A DNA stretch of 64,000 bases. Source: Magicicada septendecula (taxonomy: Eukaryota; Arthropoda; Insecta; Hemiptera; Cicadidae). The stretch is from the NCBI GenBank assembly GCA_034769895.1, contig CM068367.1, positions 350,859,111-350,923,110 of the forward strand, written 5' to 3'. The notes beneath the pieces were generated by a model. It did not search any database. It was not told the origin of the DNA and worked only from the letters and a program-made list of their open reading frames with translations. A program made the position numbers and the translations under genes. The first letter of the stretch is position 1; each line of letters begins with the position of its first letter. Below are positions 26,090 to 38,449 of this stretch, piece by piece.

Positions 26090-26880
26090 ATCTCATGTAT
26101 CAAATTCACATGTATTTTGTAATTGTACAAACATGCATTATATTATTATATTTATACTTTATTATTATTGTCATTGTAGTGTACTGTACTTATTCTTGTA
26201 TTTACATGTATTGATAACTCTGTAAAACACATATACTATGTCCTTTGTATATTCATATTTGCTATTGGTAGTGGTTTATGTATTATGTCTACTGATGGTA
26301 TTAATTCTTATGTTATGTATCTTGTTGTATAACATTCACATGTATTTTGTAACTATACAAACCATGTATCATATTTATATGCATATTTGCTGCACATTTT
26401 TTATTGATATTTGTGCATTGCTATTTCATTATTCTATGAATTTCCATGTGTTACTTGTAATTGCTCAACACATGCATTACATTTTTGTATGAACATATTT
26501 GCTGCATTTGTCACTTGTACTATTATATTGTATTTTATACCTTGTATTCATGTATTTTGTAATTATGCAATACACACATATATTCTATTGTATTTTATCA
26601 CGTATTTTGTAACTATGCAACACATATTTTGTATCCATATACGTTGTATCTATGTAACACATATTATTGTACCCGCATCTGTTGTCTATGATTGTACACC
26701 ACGCATATATTTTTACACATATTCTTGTATTTGTATTTTATGATCATGTATCGCACCTATATTATTGTATTCATGTATTTGTGATTATGACACACATGTT
26801 ATTGCATTTATATACTTGTAACTATGCAACAATGTATCATCTATTCTCGCAGGTCTATGTATTTGTGCATTCTTGCAATT
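26090..26880. repeat. Degenerate minisatellite around TGTATTTTGTAACTATGCAA
   Basis: Diverged copies of a unit containing TGTATTTTGTAA(C/T)TAT(G/A)CAA followed by CACATAT-like bases recur near 26102, 26342, 26551, 26603 and 26814, with weaker copies between. Spacing varies and the copies are old. Confidence 0.5.
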
Positions 26881-28229
26881 GTTTGGTATAGCATGCGCTA
26901 TTTAATTATTATACTACAGCGTTATGCTTAATCTATGTTTCTATATGCATGTAATGTTTTGTAATAATCTTTGTTTATTCATTTCATATAATATGCAATC
27001 TTATTATGTATAAATCAGCTGGCTTTGACTGGCTTAAATTATTAATCATGATTTGCATAAATATTGTAACATCACAAAATGTAACATAACCAAAACACAC
27101 ACCAGAAGGGTAAAATATGACACTAAAGTTATAAAGTGAATGATTGTAATGAATGTAACAAAGAAGAGAAGGGACCAGCATAGAAGAAAGAAGAGGAGGG
27201 ATCCCAAGAAGCAGTGATGAATACACTGCATGACACTACAACTTAAACACAATGACTGACTATGACTAATGGACATGCAAAGTTCACAATAAGCTGTCAA
27301 GTGAACCAGTTCATGACATTAATGTGTAGAGTCATGTAAATAGAAACTAAATAACCAATGACTTTAATAAAGTAATAACAATAACAGCATTCTGGCTGAA
27401 AATAGAAGAACAATGATATATAAATAACAAAGACTATTACTATACTAGCTGTAGCCACAAAGCTATAAAAAGCTAGCTTTACCAACAAAGATGTAACAAT
27501 ATAGGATAAGGATAATTATAAACGGAAGCCTTATGTGTATAAGCAACTTCCTAATTAAATGAGATGTAATTAGAAATAATAATAAACAGGTAATAAACCT
27601 TGTACCATAACTGTATCTAGACCATGCATAAACGAGTTTATGTCAGTAAATTAATAGGGAAACAGGACCCCTAATGAACATTAAATTTACAGAATAGTAA
27701 ATATAACGAATAAGACGTGAAATACCACCACTCAATCAATATTGTATGCCTTAAAAATAAGTAGGCCATGTAAAAATGTATTTAGAGAATAAGGAATTTT
27801 CAGAATAATGTATTGTCATAATTCTACTAAGATTTAATATTGTTCAGCTATAAACAGCTTTTAGTTTTAATAATGTATGTATTTTTATTCATGTAATAAC
27901 GTTCAAAAGAGAACACAGAGATAAATAATCAAATGTAAAAGATAGGAAAATAGTCGCATTTTGCATTATTAGCAGACGACAGTAAGAAACCATGTTTCAA
28001 AACGATATTTTTAGGTATTGGCAGTGAAGGCTAGGTTCCAACCGGCATTAAGCCACATCAAAATAAAGAGCAGAGACTAAGCTTTAATTTGATGATAATA
28101 ACTTAGAGATTGGAATTGTAATAATTTAATAGTGAGTGTTAGCATCATTTTTTAACCAGATTTAAGAAATTGTATGTGAATACAAACAATAACGACAATT
28201 GGGAATGAGAGACGCGCCGGTGGTGTCTA

Positions 28230-29850
28230 ACAGAAACATTACGTCACTATAACGGAATTTTGTACCAATCACAAAAGAGTTTACTTAACAAGATTTGTTC
28301 CTAATGGCGATAGAGAAGAGGGGTATATAATCAGAGGGACGCTAAAAATTTCGCATTCGCTTCCTTCTTCACGAGCTAACAAGTCGCGGCTCGGCGTTGT
28401 CTTATATTTTAATAATCTACTACAACACAATTGTAGTAAATACTTTAAATTTTACCAAAATAACTATTGGAAAGGCGATTCATCGTATAAGAGTGCATCG
28501 AAAGTTAATAGTGAATCTTTTTAAACAGTGCGTGTATTCGGAACGAGCAAATTTAACTTAACCTGTAAAGGCTACAACCCATTATTAGTAAGAAGAGGGT
28601 TATTTCTCGTTTCCAAGTGCGATTAAAGTGCAGTGTATTAGCGATCAATATAATCCGATTGTTAAAGTGTTTATTTTTAATCTAAACGATTAAAAATGAA
28701 GGTAGTACAGTGACCAATTTCATTGTTATATACCTTACATTGATCGTAGCTGTTAACACATTTGTACTGACGCAAAAAACAATCAAACTATTCATAGCGA
28801 ACACTGTATCCATTTATTTATAGGGTTTAATAACCCGACGTAAGAATATATGTGTTAGAATTAGTTATTACAATATTAATTAGGATATAAGCAGACGAAA
28901 TTTTCGTTAACCAAATATATAATTGCAAGTTTTAAAGAGGCCAAAAATGAATTACTATCATAGTAGTATTTAATAAAAGCAATTAATTTCGTTCTATTTT
29001 GTATTTTCAAGAACTTACCCTTGAGGTACCTAGTTAATTAAGATTAAAGTTTTGTTAATAAACATAAGTTTTTTTTAATTGTGCTTAACTGAGCTAGACC
29101 AGACAGTAGACGGGTAACTTGCTATCCGAATTGTATTATTGCAAATGTATTATTCAATCCATTTTAGAGGTTATAATAAACCTATGATGTCATACAGCAT
29201 TAACTTTTGTTTTCAATTATTTTAATTTAGATAGGTAACCCTCATATACTGAGGTACATTTGAAACAGAAATCTTTCAGTACACCATTTGAATTATTTTA
29301 AATGCAACAAGCATTTAAACAACAGTAAAAGTAAAAACACACAATTAGAAAATTAGAAGTTTTTTTATGGGGCTTTTCTCGAAGAAAACCCATATGGCGC
29401 CCACATAACATTCAAGGTGCTATAAAACCTTGCTTATAAAGTTTAAACTGGTCAAAAGGGAAACTTGACAGTTTATTCAGTGGCGGTGAACGTCTGAACA
29501 TCAAGTACGATAACCAGGTACATGAAAAGTGTTCTTTATATTAATTTATTTGTCCAGACAACACTTGACTTTTACTTACAGTGATGACATTTTTCCATAG
29601 AAGATGAGTTCGACTTCAAGTTTGACGCTACCGTTACATTCATTAACAGACCAGCAAATTATTATTTTATCTATAATAAATTATCACACTATAATTAAAC
29701 AAATCATATTTACCAATTATAAAAAATAATTACTGCAAGTAATACGAGAGACTTCATTAAACCACAAACCGAACAAATCGATAAACAAAAACAACAATCG
29801 AATAATTAAATTAAATTATAAATTATTTTGAGAGGGGGAATCTCGTTACC
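28230..29850 (+). mobile_element. Possible 5' end of another LTR element inside the BEL copy
   Basis: A TATA-like box (TATATAATC, 28324-28332) is followed about 30 bases on by a pyrimidine-rich start region. TGGCGCCCACATAAC (29395-29409) looks like a tRNA primer-binding site, an ATG opens a short frame at 29604, and AGAGGGGGAA (29831-29840) looks like a purine tract. No matching second LTR was found, so the identity and limits are uncertain. Confidence 0.3.
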
Positions 29851-30221
29851 TTACAATATTTGCAATTTAAATCTGGCCCATCAAAGGATGAGTCACAGAT
29901 TATTCATTATCAAGCTATCATGTTCTGCATTGTATGCATGTCTGGTGATTCATGCATGTTTATAATCATGTATGAGTCAGTTTACAAGCCAACTTTGGCC
30001 TGTTTAACTTTATCATTATCTACCAGTCCAAGGTTTTATTTCTGGACAACTTAATGTTATAATCTTTGTTATCTGACATTCCAATGTCGATAATTAAGAC
30101 ATCAAATTACTAATGGTTAATCTCCATTAGTAAGAACATACATGCTTGTGTTTTCTTTTTATAATATAGATTGTTAACAACGTATTACAAAAAAAATAGC
30201 TCAATTTTTTGCGGGCAGTTA

Positions 30222-30716
30222 TGTACAATAATGATGGTATTTGTAATGTGGGAATTATATTGATGGAAGGTTGGCTAACCTGATTCATAATTTAATTTTG
30301 CTGCTACTGGCAGATATGACGGACACAGTGCTCTGAGCTTTGAAACACAACAGTCGTTTAGCTACGCTCGTTGCGTTCCGCCTGTCGGCTTAATTATTTT
30401 AATTATTTTGTAGGGTCTTTGGCCTAAATTAGTTAATGTTTTGTTTTAGTGTTGCATAATTGCGATTCATTTCTTAAATATAATTTTTTCTTATACGTCA
30501 TGATGCCTGAAGGCTTAGCTAACCTTCATCAAATGTAAATCGACTTGTACTAATTTACGTACAATAAATGTGTTTAAATACAGTCCACTTATCTACCATT
30601 ATTTTCATGTTCCTAGCCAATTTAACTCCACGACATTATTAAAAATGCTTAGCTAGGCATCTACATATCAAAATTTTTATTTTAATATCTTTATTAATCA
30701 ACTACAATTCTTAACA
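30222..30716 (+). repeat. BEL/Pao 3' LTR
   Basis: It is 495 bp, matches the 5' LTR and is followed by the target duplication ATGGT (30717-30721). It ends only 222 bp from the low edge of the helicase exon at 30939. Confidence 0.95.
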
Positions 30717-30938
30717 ATGGTTTAATACATTTTGTTCTGAATTAAATGTATAATTTCTTTGGATTGAGAGTTTTTATAGTTCTGTTAAGGCATTTTATTT
30801 ATTATTGTGATTACTTCTTTTATGTTACTTTTATTTAAGTTTACTTTACTCATTCCAGATTGCTTCTTCCTTTCTTTTTCTATGTGATATTAAATTGTAA
30901 AATAAGGCAAAATTTCCGTTATGCTACAATATACTTAC

Positions 30939-31105
30939 ATTATAAAATTGTTCGTGTACCATTCTGTACACTCGTCCATTTGCAACACGGCCTGCTCGAC
31001 CTGCCCTTTGAATGCAGCTGTTCTTTGAAGCCCATGCAAGCCTTAAACTAGTCAGATTAGTTTCTTCATCAGCTACTAATATTCTTGTCAGACAAAAGTC
31101 AATAA
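30939..31105 (-). CDS. spn-E: Spindle-E/TDRD9-like helicase, internal exon (motif VI)
   Basis: The exon encodes about 55 residues starting (V)IDFCLTRILVADEETN and containing the DEAH-helicase motif VI QRAGRAGR, which binds the ATP phosphates. It is bounded by a consensus acceptor (TTTTCCAG, complement of 31106-31113) and donor (GTAAGT, complement of 30938-30933). The first two bases complete a valine codon with the last base of the exon at 41911-42062, so the join is in phase and gives PDVKYVIDFCL. TDRD9/spindle-E proteins read VIDFCLTR-LV-DE-TN and WASK-SC-QR-GRAGRV here, closer than other DEAH helicases I can recall. The family works in piRNA-guided transposon silencing in germ cells. No disabling change is seen. 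Downstream exons were not found in this window. Confidence 0.85.
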
Positions 31106-34100
31106 CTGGAAAATATACACAAACTGTTTTAACTGAATAGTAAGTTTGGAATAATCAAAGTTAAATTACAAATAATTCTTTTTATATCATATTTTTCAGT
31201 GTATTACATTTTTGAGCGTGTATTTTTAGTATTTTTTGAGTGTATATTTTTGAATCAAATTACACAGCTATTAGTGATAAAAAAATGTAAGTAACCTAAT
31301 TCTGAAAGTCGAGATTATAAAATAATCATGATTTCTTCAATTATTGAAGAACATTAATGTACACATCTGTACCAAATGTGATTAAGATATCTGTATTGCA
31401 TCTTTGGATATAAAGGTTTCTTTAAAAAAAACAACAACAACAACAAATAGCAGTCAGACAGAGGAAAATGAGACTCTTCGGACCTATGGTTACAGGAACT
31501 TTTTTTCTTATATTGATGTGCACAGAATTCGAATATATAGAGGACACATTTTATGTTGAATCCTGCGCACGCACACACACACACACACACATACACACAC
31601 ACACACAATACTATAGTAATATTATGTAAAATATAAAAGTAATGTTAGAAAACATGATTAACAACCAAATTAAAGCTTTAGTTCACGATTCACCTCATTA
31701 AAAGTATGTTCCACCACAGAGACTTAGGGAATTGTGAAACATTTAAGTCATTGTTGTGGATACAAGGAATAGTTGTATCCCATGGATACAAATTTGTATA
31801 CAAATTTTATTATTAACAGGAATAGTCCATACGCAAAATGAGTTAACGCGAAATAAGACTGTGACAAGACTTGCCGCCAATGACTCGCTAGTCCCCAGAA
31901 GTGTCCACTATAAACATTACAAATAATTGTACATATTGTCCAAACTACCTTAAGTTGAATATTGGAATTTGCATTAAAAATAACTTTAGGCTGTTTATTA
32001 CAACATTCTCACTTATACTATCCGTCTATCTGGAATATAAAAAGAATATAAAAACTTCTTCACAGACAGAAAATTTTAATACACAGACTGACTGCATTAA
32101 TTACTTACAGAAAAAAAATCAATAAAAATGTTATGTATTTCGCTTTGTCTATTAAAATGTGTTCATAACAAAGGAAATTTATTGTAAATAAAAGTTGGTA
32201 AAAATTAACTCCATAAATCTTACATTAGGACAGCGGTAACTGGTTGACTGAAACGTTGGTCTAACTTGTACAAGTAAACAAAAATGTCTATATTTTATGA
32301 AGAAGACAATTGTGTTACAGACATATAATTATACAAAAAAGTGCAGCACAGCATGTAGAATATCAATAAAATTTAAAACGCTTTAAAATTTGTACTTCAC
32401 ATTTAGTATGAGTGACATTGCAAAGACAGAAAAGGAGAGAAGTTGTGAAACACGTGGGTAAGAGAGAGCCCATTAGCCCCCATAAGAGCCAATGCTGAAA
32501 ATTAAATGTGGGACAGCCTATAGACAGACGCAAAATTATACACTTCTGAAATTGTATGAAACTGACTTACTGCACATGAAAGCGGGGTATATCATCAGTT
32601 TGTGCATGTTTTAAATGACAGTGTAATTACAATTACTTGAGAAAATAATTATTTGTTAATTACATTGATATACAAATAATCATGGAGCAATAAAAAACAC
32701 TCCCATGAAGTGAAAAATGCAGCAAATCAAGAGCAATTATTGTATTTGCTAAGAGTGTTCTATAAACAATGAAAATAGCCAATATAGGCAAATAATTTTT
32801 CATATTGTGAAAGTGACATCAAGCCTGTTGTAACCGGCGTTGACAATCACAGGTGTGTTTAATCAATCGTCAACAGGTTTGTAATGCCAGGACTATATAA
32901 CTCAAGTACTATGAACTTAATTTTTTAATTTAAAAAAATACAATAACAAAACAGAGACAATAATACAGAATCTGTATAAAGTATAAACTTATAGACAATC
33001 TGAACAAACTGTAAATAGTAAAACTGATATAACATCTTTATTAAAGGCATCTGATATACAAATTTAATTAATATGTCTAGCATTTAAATTCTTTGTTGCA
33101 TATTGTTCCTGTTAGAATGATGTTCTTTGGAAAATATTTATTATAAGAGTTTTATAGCGTTAAGTTGATATTGTCAATATTGTCAGTTACTGTGTCAGGC
33201 ACCCAAAGTAAAGTACATTTTACTTTTATGGTATAGTATGTCTACACGAGTTTTATAACATATGTAAGTCATTTAAATGATGCTTATTACATAATGTGAT
33301 TATAATGCATGCGCACTTATGGGAAGAGAAGGGCATACATTTCTAAAATATCAGATTTGTAAAAAACAAAACTGTAATGTTTTTAAATTCATCTTAACTA
33401 ATTCATTTCACAATACTATCCATTCTACAAATTTATTCTTTATATATAACGTTGTTTGAATGTAACTCAAATAAGCTCAAATCCCATGGCCTGGTTGGGT
33501 GTGGAAATGCATTAGAGATATATGTTCAGTATACGAACACGCACTTTATATTTTAATCAAGTGTTCTTAGGCCTAGGAGATAGGCAACTGGTGTGTATCA
33601 TGTATGTCATAGGTGTGGTAGCAATGTTTACAAGGTCTGTCTAACAATGTAATTCTGAAAGCTCATGACTTTTGTACACCCTTCAGAGGCTGGTTGGTTA
33701 CTCTCCACATGTTGAGTATCAATGTGGAATAATCTCATAACCTGGCTTATTATAAATAACAGTGTTTTGAGGTGGTTAGTAAGTTTGAATTAGAGATTCA
33801 CTGTATTCACTGTGCATTATCAGAGTTGTTGCGTGTTTTGTGGCAGTTGGGCATAATGTTATTGGGTAAAGACATCTGTTATTGGTGATTTACATTACTT
33901 ATTGTGACAGTATTATTTAGGTGCTATTTATTGGTTCCTACGTTAGCCCGGATTGGATAATTGTAAACTTAAAGAATTGTTGTAGATAAGTTTACCATTG
34001 TTTTTACTTCTTGGAACTGTAATTAAGTTGTGTGTAATGAATCCTCAAATGTTCACTTAATTATTTTACTGTTTAAACACGGTGATCCATGTCAGTGTTG

Positions 34101-34639
34101 TAACAGTATCTTTTGCCAATATTTAAATAATATTTACTTTTACAAAATTTAAACAATATTTAGAAAAAGAAATGCTTAAGCAGAAACATTTAAAATATAC
34201 TAAACAGGAAACACATGTTTATATGTACATGTATGTGTTTTATGACTGATATAAAATGAAATGGCTGCCAGCATACTGTGTGCTGAAATCCTCTTTTATC
34301 TGAAGTTTAACACCTACTCCTTTCAAATGTAGACAATTTTTTTTTCATTTCTTTACTGTTTGAACAAAAGTAGAGCACCTATGTGTTATATAATATACAA
34401 ATTAAAAAGAAAAAACATTCTTCAGTACTACAAGCAAAAATTTGTTATGTCCAATATATAAGTAATTTTTTATTATTTTATTTATTACACTGTGAAGAGT
34501 GTATTTTTATTTTTGTTAAATTGTGTTTTTATGCCTATCTGTTTACTCTACACAATATGCAAGTATTTTAAATGTCAAGAAATTCAGAACTAAAAACAAT
34601 GAAAAAAGTACAATTTCAAAATCAATGTTTTCAAAGATC
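31106..34639. other. Helicase intron sequence, no further gene
   Basis: This is the first part of the 10.8-kb intron between the two helicase exons, on the side next to the exon at 30939. It is AT-rich with a CA microsatellite at 31566-31608. No coding exon or RNA gene was recognised. An imperfect GTTGAC/GTCAAC inverted repeat near 32825-32880 has no clear element limits. Confidence 0.45.
31566..31608. repeat. (CA)n microsatellite
   Basis: About 20 CA units with one TA interruption. Confidence 0.95.
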
Positions 34640-35340
34640 ATCATCTTCACATCACAGCATAGATGAGATGCTGCCTGTTCCGCCTTCGAAGATCCTCCAG
34701 CCATTTCTTCTTCAGTCTGCCTAGAACACCATTTCCGAGGCTAGTATTTTACTTTCTTGTTCTTAGTTGTCCATAATTCACACCCATAGGACAGTGCAGG
34801 GCCTGTCATTAACTTTATAGAACTTAATTCTATCTCTCAATGTATCTTGTTTCTAAAAATACAACTGTTGTCCCACAGATCATCTGGAACTTACCTAACT
34901 CACCTGGAACTTGCATAGCTCACTTATTCTACAATTTAATAATTGATTATTACTTTATTGTTTCTTGTCTTGAAATGCCATTACCTTTGTTTTTATAGTG
35001 GAGATTTTCATATCATATTGTTTGCAAATCTGATAAAGCTTAAAACTGATTTTTGAAAGCATATTCTTTACTTTAAATTATAAGCATGTTGTCATCAACA
35101 ACAGCACATTCAAATATCTGTCTCATGATATCTTAATACCAGGGTTCATTGAATGTTTCGATTTCCTTACTAGATTCTCGATATAAATGTTAAAAAGAGG
35201 AGGTAATATATTGCACCCTTGTCTAACACCTTGATTAACACAAATTTGATAAGAGATCCTACAATTATTTTTAATTGCTATTTTTGTTCTGTTATATAGG
35301 CCTCGTACAGTTCTTATAAGTTGTGGGTATTTTCAAAATT
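34640..35340 (-). pseudogene. LINE reverse transcriptase relic
   Basis: In minus sense the translation gives TIRTVRGLYNRTKIAIKN, then GVRQGC (35230-35213) and LFNIYI, then VVDDNMLII, which corresponds to the catalytic ADD box of LINE polymerases, then KQYDMKISTIKTKVMAFQ. These are the palm and thumb blocks of a non-LTR reverse transcriptase in correct order. Several in-frame stops interrupt it (for example after the GIKIS word and after the DD box). Only about 230 codons remain, with no endonuclease, 3' tail or target duplication visible. The clade cannot be set. It sits in the helicase intron, in the same orientation as the gene. Confidence 0.7.
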
Positions 35341-35641
35341 AGAACTTAAAAAGCTATATAGACGTTTTTTATTATCATGTTTTGATAGGGATATGTGAAT
35401 ATGCAAAAAAACACTCATTGCAACACAAAGTAAAATACTTAATATTTTATAATTAATAATAAATAAACAAAATACAACTAGGTTTTATGGAAATCAAAGG
35501 TAAAAGACATCTTTCAAATAGCATATTTCATATTATCATCTGGAAAGTTTCAATTAATAAGTGTTGCTATTATTTTATACGGTACAATATACAATTTAAA
35601 ATTTCACTTTTTGTGCTTTCTGTACTGAGATACAGCAACTA

Positions 35642-36749
35642 TGTAACGGTACAAACTGATGAGGATCTATAATTTAAAGCTTTTTCATTTTTATTTAACC
35701 AGAGTATAATTTTGGTCACCAACTATAGCTCCGTGTGAGGTACGGAATGGTACCGGAATGCAAATTATCAGAAAGGGTGCGTATTCATGCGTACGAACGC
35801 ACGTGTGGGCCAACGTTCCCAGCGTGAAAGACACGTACAAAAAATTCTATAGCCGATCATGCGATGGAAACAAAGAATCACAGAGTACAAGTTGACGGCG
35901 ACGCCTAACGCCTGGCGGGTAGGCAACCAAGCGCACACACACAGTCGACCGTAGTAGCTGGAGAGTTCGCTACAACTCATCACACGGTACAGTCGCACAT
36001 ACAGCGGCCTCGGAAATTTCGGTAGACCGAAGTGAATTGAGTAGCCGAGGTCTACCGAAACTGGTGTAAATATAAAGAACAATGCGAGGAAGATAGAGTG
36101 ATAGTAAATTCAATGAACGGTTACAATTGAAAGAAGTAAAACAGTGTCAGTGACGACGGAAGTGAATGGGAAATACAAGTGATAGTGGACAAGGGAATGC
36201 ACGTGCAGGTAAAACGTAAAAGTAATCAGTTTGAGTCAAAGTGAAATAACGGTAATAAAAGAGCTCTATACAAAGAGGGTAAAAGGTATATATACAAATC
36301 TGTAAAGAGTGAGAGAGTGTATGTAAGGAATAAGGGGAGAAACCATTAATAAAAGTACTGGTTACTAGATAATAAGTAGTTGATAAAAATCTTTTGTTTA
36401 AACAAATTCATGTTTCTAGTTATAATAAAATCATATTTGTTTCATGATATAAATATGTGTTAGCATAGTTCTTTCGCTGTTACCATTTCCTAGTGTTCTG
36501 TGCTGAAAAATTCGTCTAATCGCTCCGTGGAATTTTCTGAATTGGGGGGGAAGTCAGATTGCAAAATTGTCCAGTATTTTAATTAAGGTAAAGTATAAAG
36601 GTCTCCATATCTGTCCTTCAAAGATATTGGTGGTGACCCTGAACTTCTGTTGTTGTTTGAAAAGGTAAGTCAGCAAGAGAAAGATCGCAAGGTAAGGTTC
36701 TGGCAGAATATATTATTTTTAAATTTATAAATTTGTTTGTTTCTTCACA
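35642..36749 (+). repeat. Element B 5' LTR
   Basis: It is a 1.1-kb direct repeat of 39747-40878. Antisense open frames of about 104 codons occur in both copies and are not genes. A GAAAAGGTAAGT donor-like site lies near the end of both LTRs. Confidence 0.92.
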
Positions 36750-36775
36750 ATTTGCGACACACTGCCAGGATCCTA
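36750..36775 (+). other. Element B candidate primer-binding region
   Basis: ATTTGCGACACACTGCCAGG follows the LTR. Element E has ATTGACAAACCCTGCCAGG at the same place; both share CTGCCAGG, unlike A, C and D, which start TTGG. No TGG follows the LTR directly, so the priming RNA is unclear. Confidence 0.4.
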
Positions 36776-37035
36776 GTAGGCTATATAAATATTATACGAG
36801 GTAGACCTGTTTTTAGGCACAGAAAATAGGATTTGGGGAATGGCGTATGTGTGAATAATTATCGTATATAATTACGTTGCATAAACTAGGTTAGGTTTTG
36901 GTAGCGTAACGTGCTGGTGAAATTATTGTGTTTACTTTTACATCTGGATAACGAGTTTATGTGTGGAGTATTTTGATTGGGTATGTATAATTATTGTATT
37001 ATATAAAGGGTATTATAATAAAAAATAAGGTTAAC

Positions 37036-38449
37036 ATGGCTGAGGCACGAGAATCCTTAATAGACACATGGGAGAAATTCTGTGACAGGTTCAGGAGGTA
37101 TATGGAAAAAATGACTGATGATGATTGGCGTAAATTTAATGAGGTCTTAAACAAAACCCGGAATTATACGATTTTATAATAGAGAATAGTGGTGGCACTA
37201 TTAGTGATGATAAAAACGAGCTAAAGAGTTAACAGGACAAACGGAAGAGTGTAAACAAGAAAGTAAATTAAATCAGGCAATGGATAAGAAGGTAAGTGAC
37301 AGTGTTAGAGATATGACAAATAATAATAATGGTAACATAGTTGAAATGGTAGTGGTAGAGAATAAAACAGTGAATAATGGTTATAATACTGAGAGAGTAG
37401 TGGTGATAGAAAATGGTACAGTTACAGGTGAGTGTAACGAGAACAAAAATAGCGAAGGTACAGAGAATAAGGTAAATAAAGATAGTATAAATGGAAATAA
37501 CAGACGACATTGGTGTGAATACAGGTGAGAATAGTGGGGATATGATGACGAAAAATAACGAAGAAATAAGTAACGAGGTAAGTGATAGTTATAAAAATGA
37601 TTTAACAAGTAATAGTGATAAGATAGTTGAAAATGGGGTATTTAAAGGTGATACAGTGGGTAATAGCGATGATGATGGGAGAGTAAATTTATTAGAAGTG
37701 ATTGACGGAGTAGAAATTAGTATTGATGAATTAGAGAAAGAGTGGAAAGAGAGTTTACAGGTAGAGGGGTTGCAGAGGGTAAATTTTTCCCGTGGTGTTG
37801 TTGGGAGTGAAGAAAGGTCTTCACGAATGTATTTGGTAGATGAATGTTCTACGAATAATTGTCCCTTGAGTTTTTGTGGTGTTCCTGGAAAAGCCAGGAA
37901 GAGTTTTTACGTAGTAGTACCCTTTGGATGGAGTGATAGAGACAAAATGAAATGGTGTTATGATGAGAAGTATTTTGAGAGAGAGAGAAATATAGAGTTA
38001 TTTGAGGTTAGTAGAAATTATAAAGAGTTAAGAGAGAGGATGAAAACTGAGAGTTAGTAAGATTGTAGATTTACCTTGTTGTGAGAATAGTGCAGCAATG
38101 GATGATGATAACGTTGATAGTTATATGGAATGCTTACCTGTACATAGACGAGGGATATTAATAGTAGATGATTCTGAAAATAAGGAGAGGTTAAAATGCT
38201 TAAGGATGACAGATAAAAGTACTGACGGAGACAGGACGAAAATTACCACGGTAGACGGGTTTAATGAGTTAATAATGGGGAGTAATCTGGTGAATTATTC
38301 TTGCGATATAGGGGTTATCCAAAGTAAAGAGTTATTATACTTAATATGAGTTAATATTATTATAATATTAAAATAATAATGTAATGAGTGTAAGTAAAGA
38401 TGAAAATTATTATGTGAAAATAAGATGGATTTTCGATGATGATGGTTAG
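37036..38449 (+). pseudogene. Element B gag-like protein region
   Basis: It starts with MAEARESLIDTWEKFCDRF, continues through an Asn/Glu/Asp-rich part and has a middle block QRVNFSRGVVGSEE then FCGVPGKARKSFYVVVPFGW, equivalent to blocks in A, C, D and E. It ends with IFDDDG. It has a few breaks. The N-terminus differs from the other copies, so B may be a separate subfamily. Confidence 0.6.

Larger units (their letters stand above)
26069..30221 (+). other. Unexplained 4.15-kb tract between element A and the BEL 3' LTR
   Basis: BEL elements usually end soon after integrase, so this tract is surplus. It holds a degenerate minisatellite (26090-26880), a featureless AT-rich part (27000-28230) and a promoter/leader-like part (28230-29850). 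The last bases (about 30205-30221, TTTTTTGCGGGCAG) are the BEL polypurine-type tract before the 3' LTR. No protein family was recognised; the open frames at 26238-26891 are low-complexity by-products of the repeat. Confidence 0.5.
11494..30716 (+). mobile_element. BEL/Pao LTR retrotransposon, broken, with nested insertion
   Basis: Two 495-bp LTRs (11494-11988 and 30222-30716) begin TGTACAATAATG and end CTTAACA. They are flanked by the exact 5-bp target duplication ATGGT (11489-11493 and 30717-30721). The pol region shows the BEL/Pao order: gag, aspartic protease, reverse transcriptase with a YVDD box, RNase H, and integrase with a DUF5641-like C-terminus. The LTRs differ at about nine sites (roughly 2%), which points to a fairly recent insertion. 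The coding region has roughly ten breaks. Element A (17636-26064) is inserted downstream of integrase, and a further 4.15 kb before the 3' LTR is unexplained. The element lies antisense to the helicase gene. Confidence 0.93.

Noticed and set aside
26238-26891. Several overlapping plus-strand open frames of 74-110 codons
   Set aside because: They are Tyr/Ile/Cys/His-rich low-complexity by-products of the degenerate minisatellite and have no family words.
37268-37608. Antisense open frames in element B
   Set aside because: They are the complement of the Asn/Val-rich gag-like linker and have no independent support.
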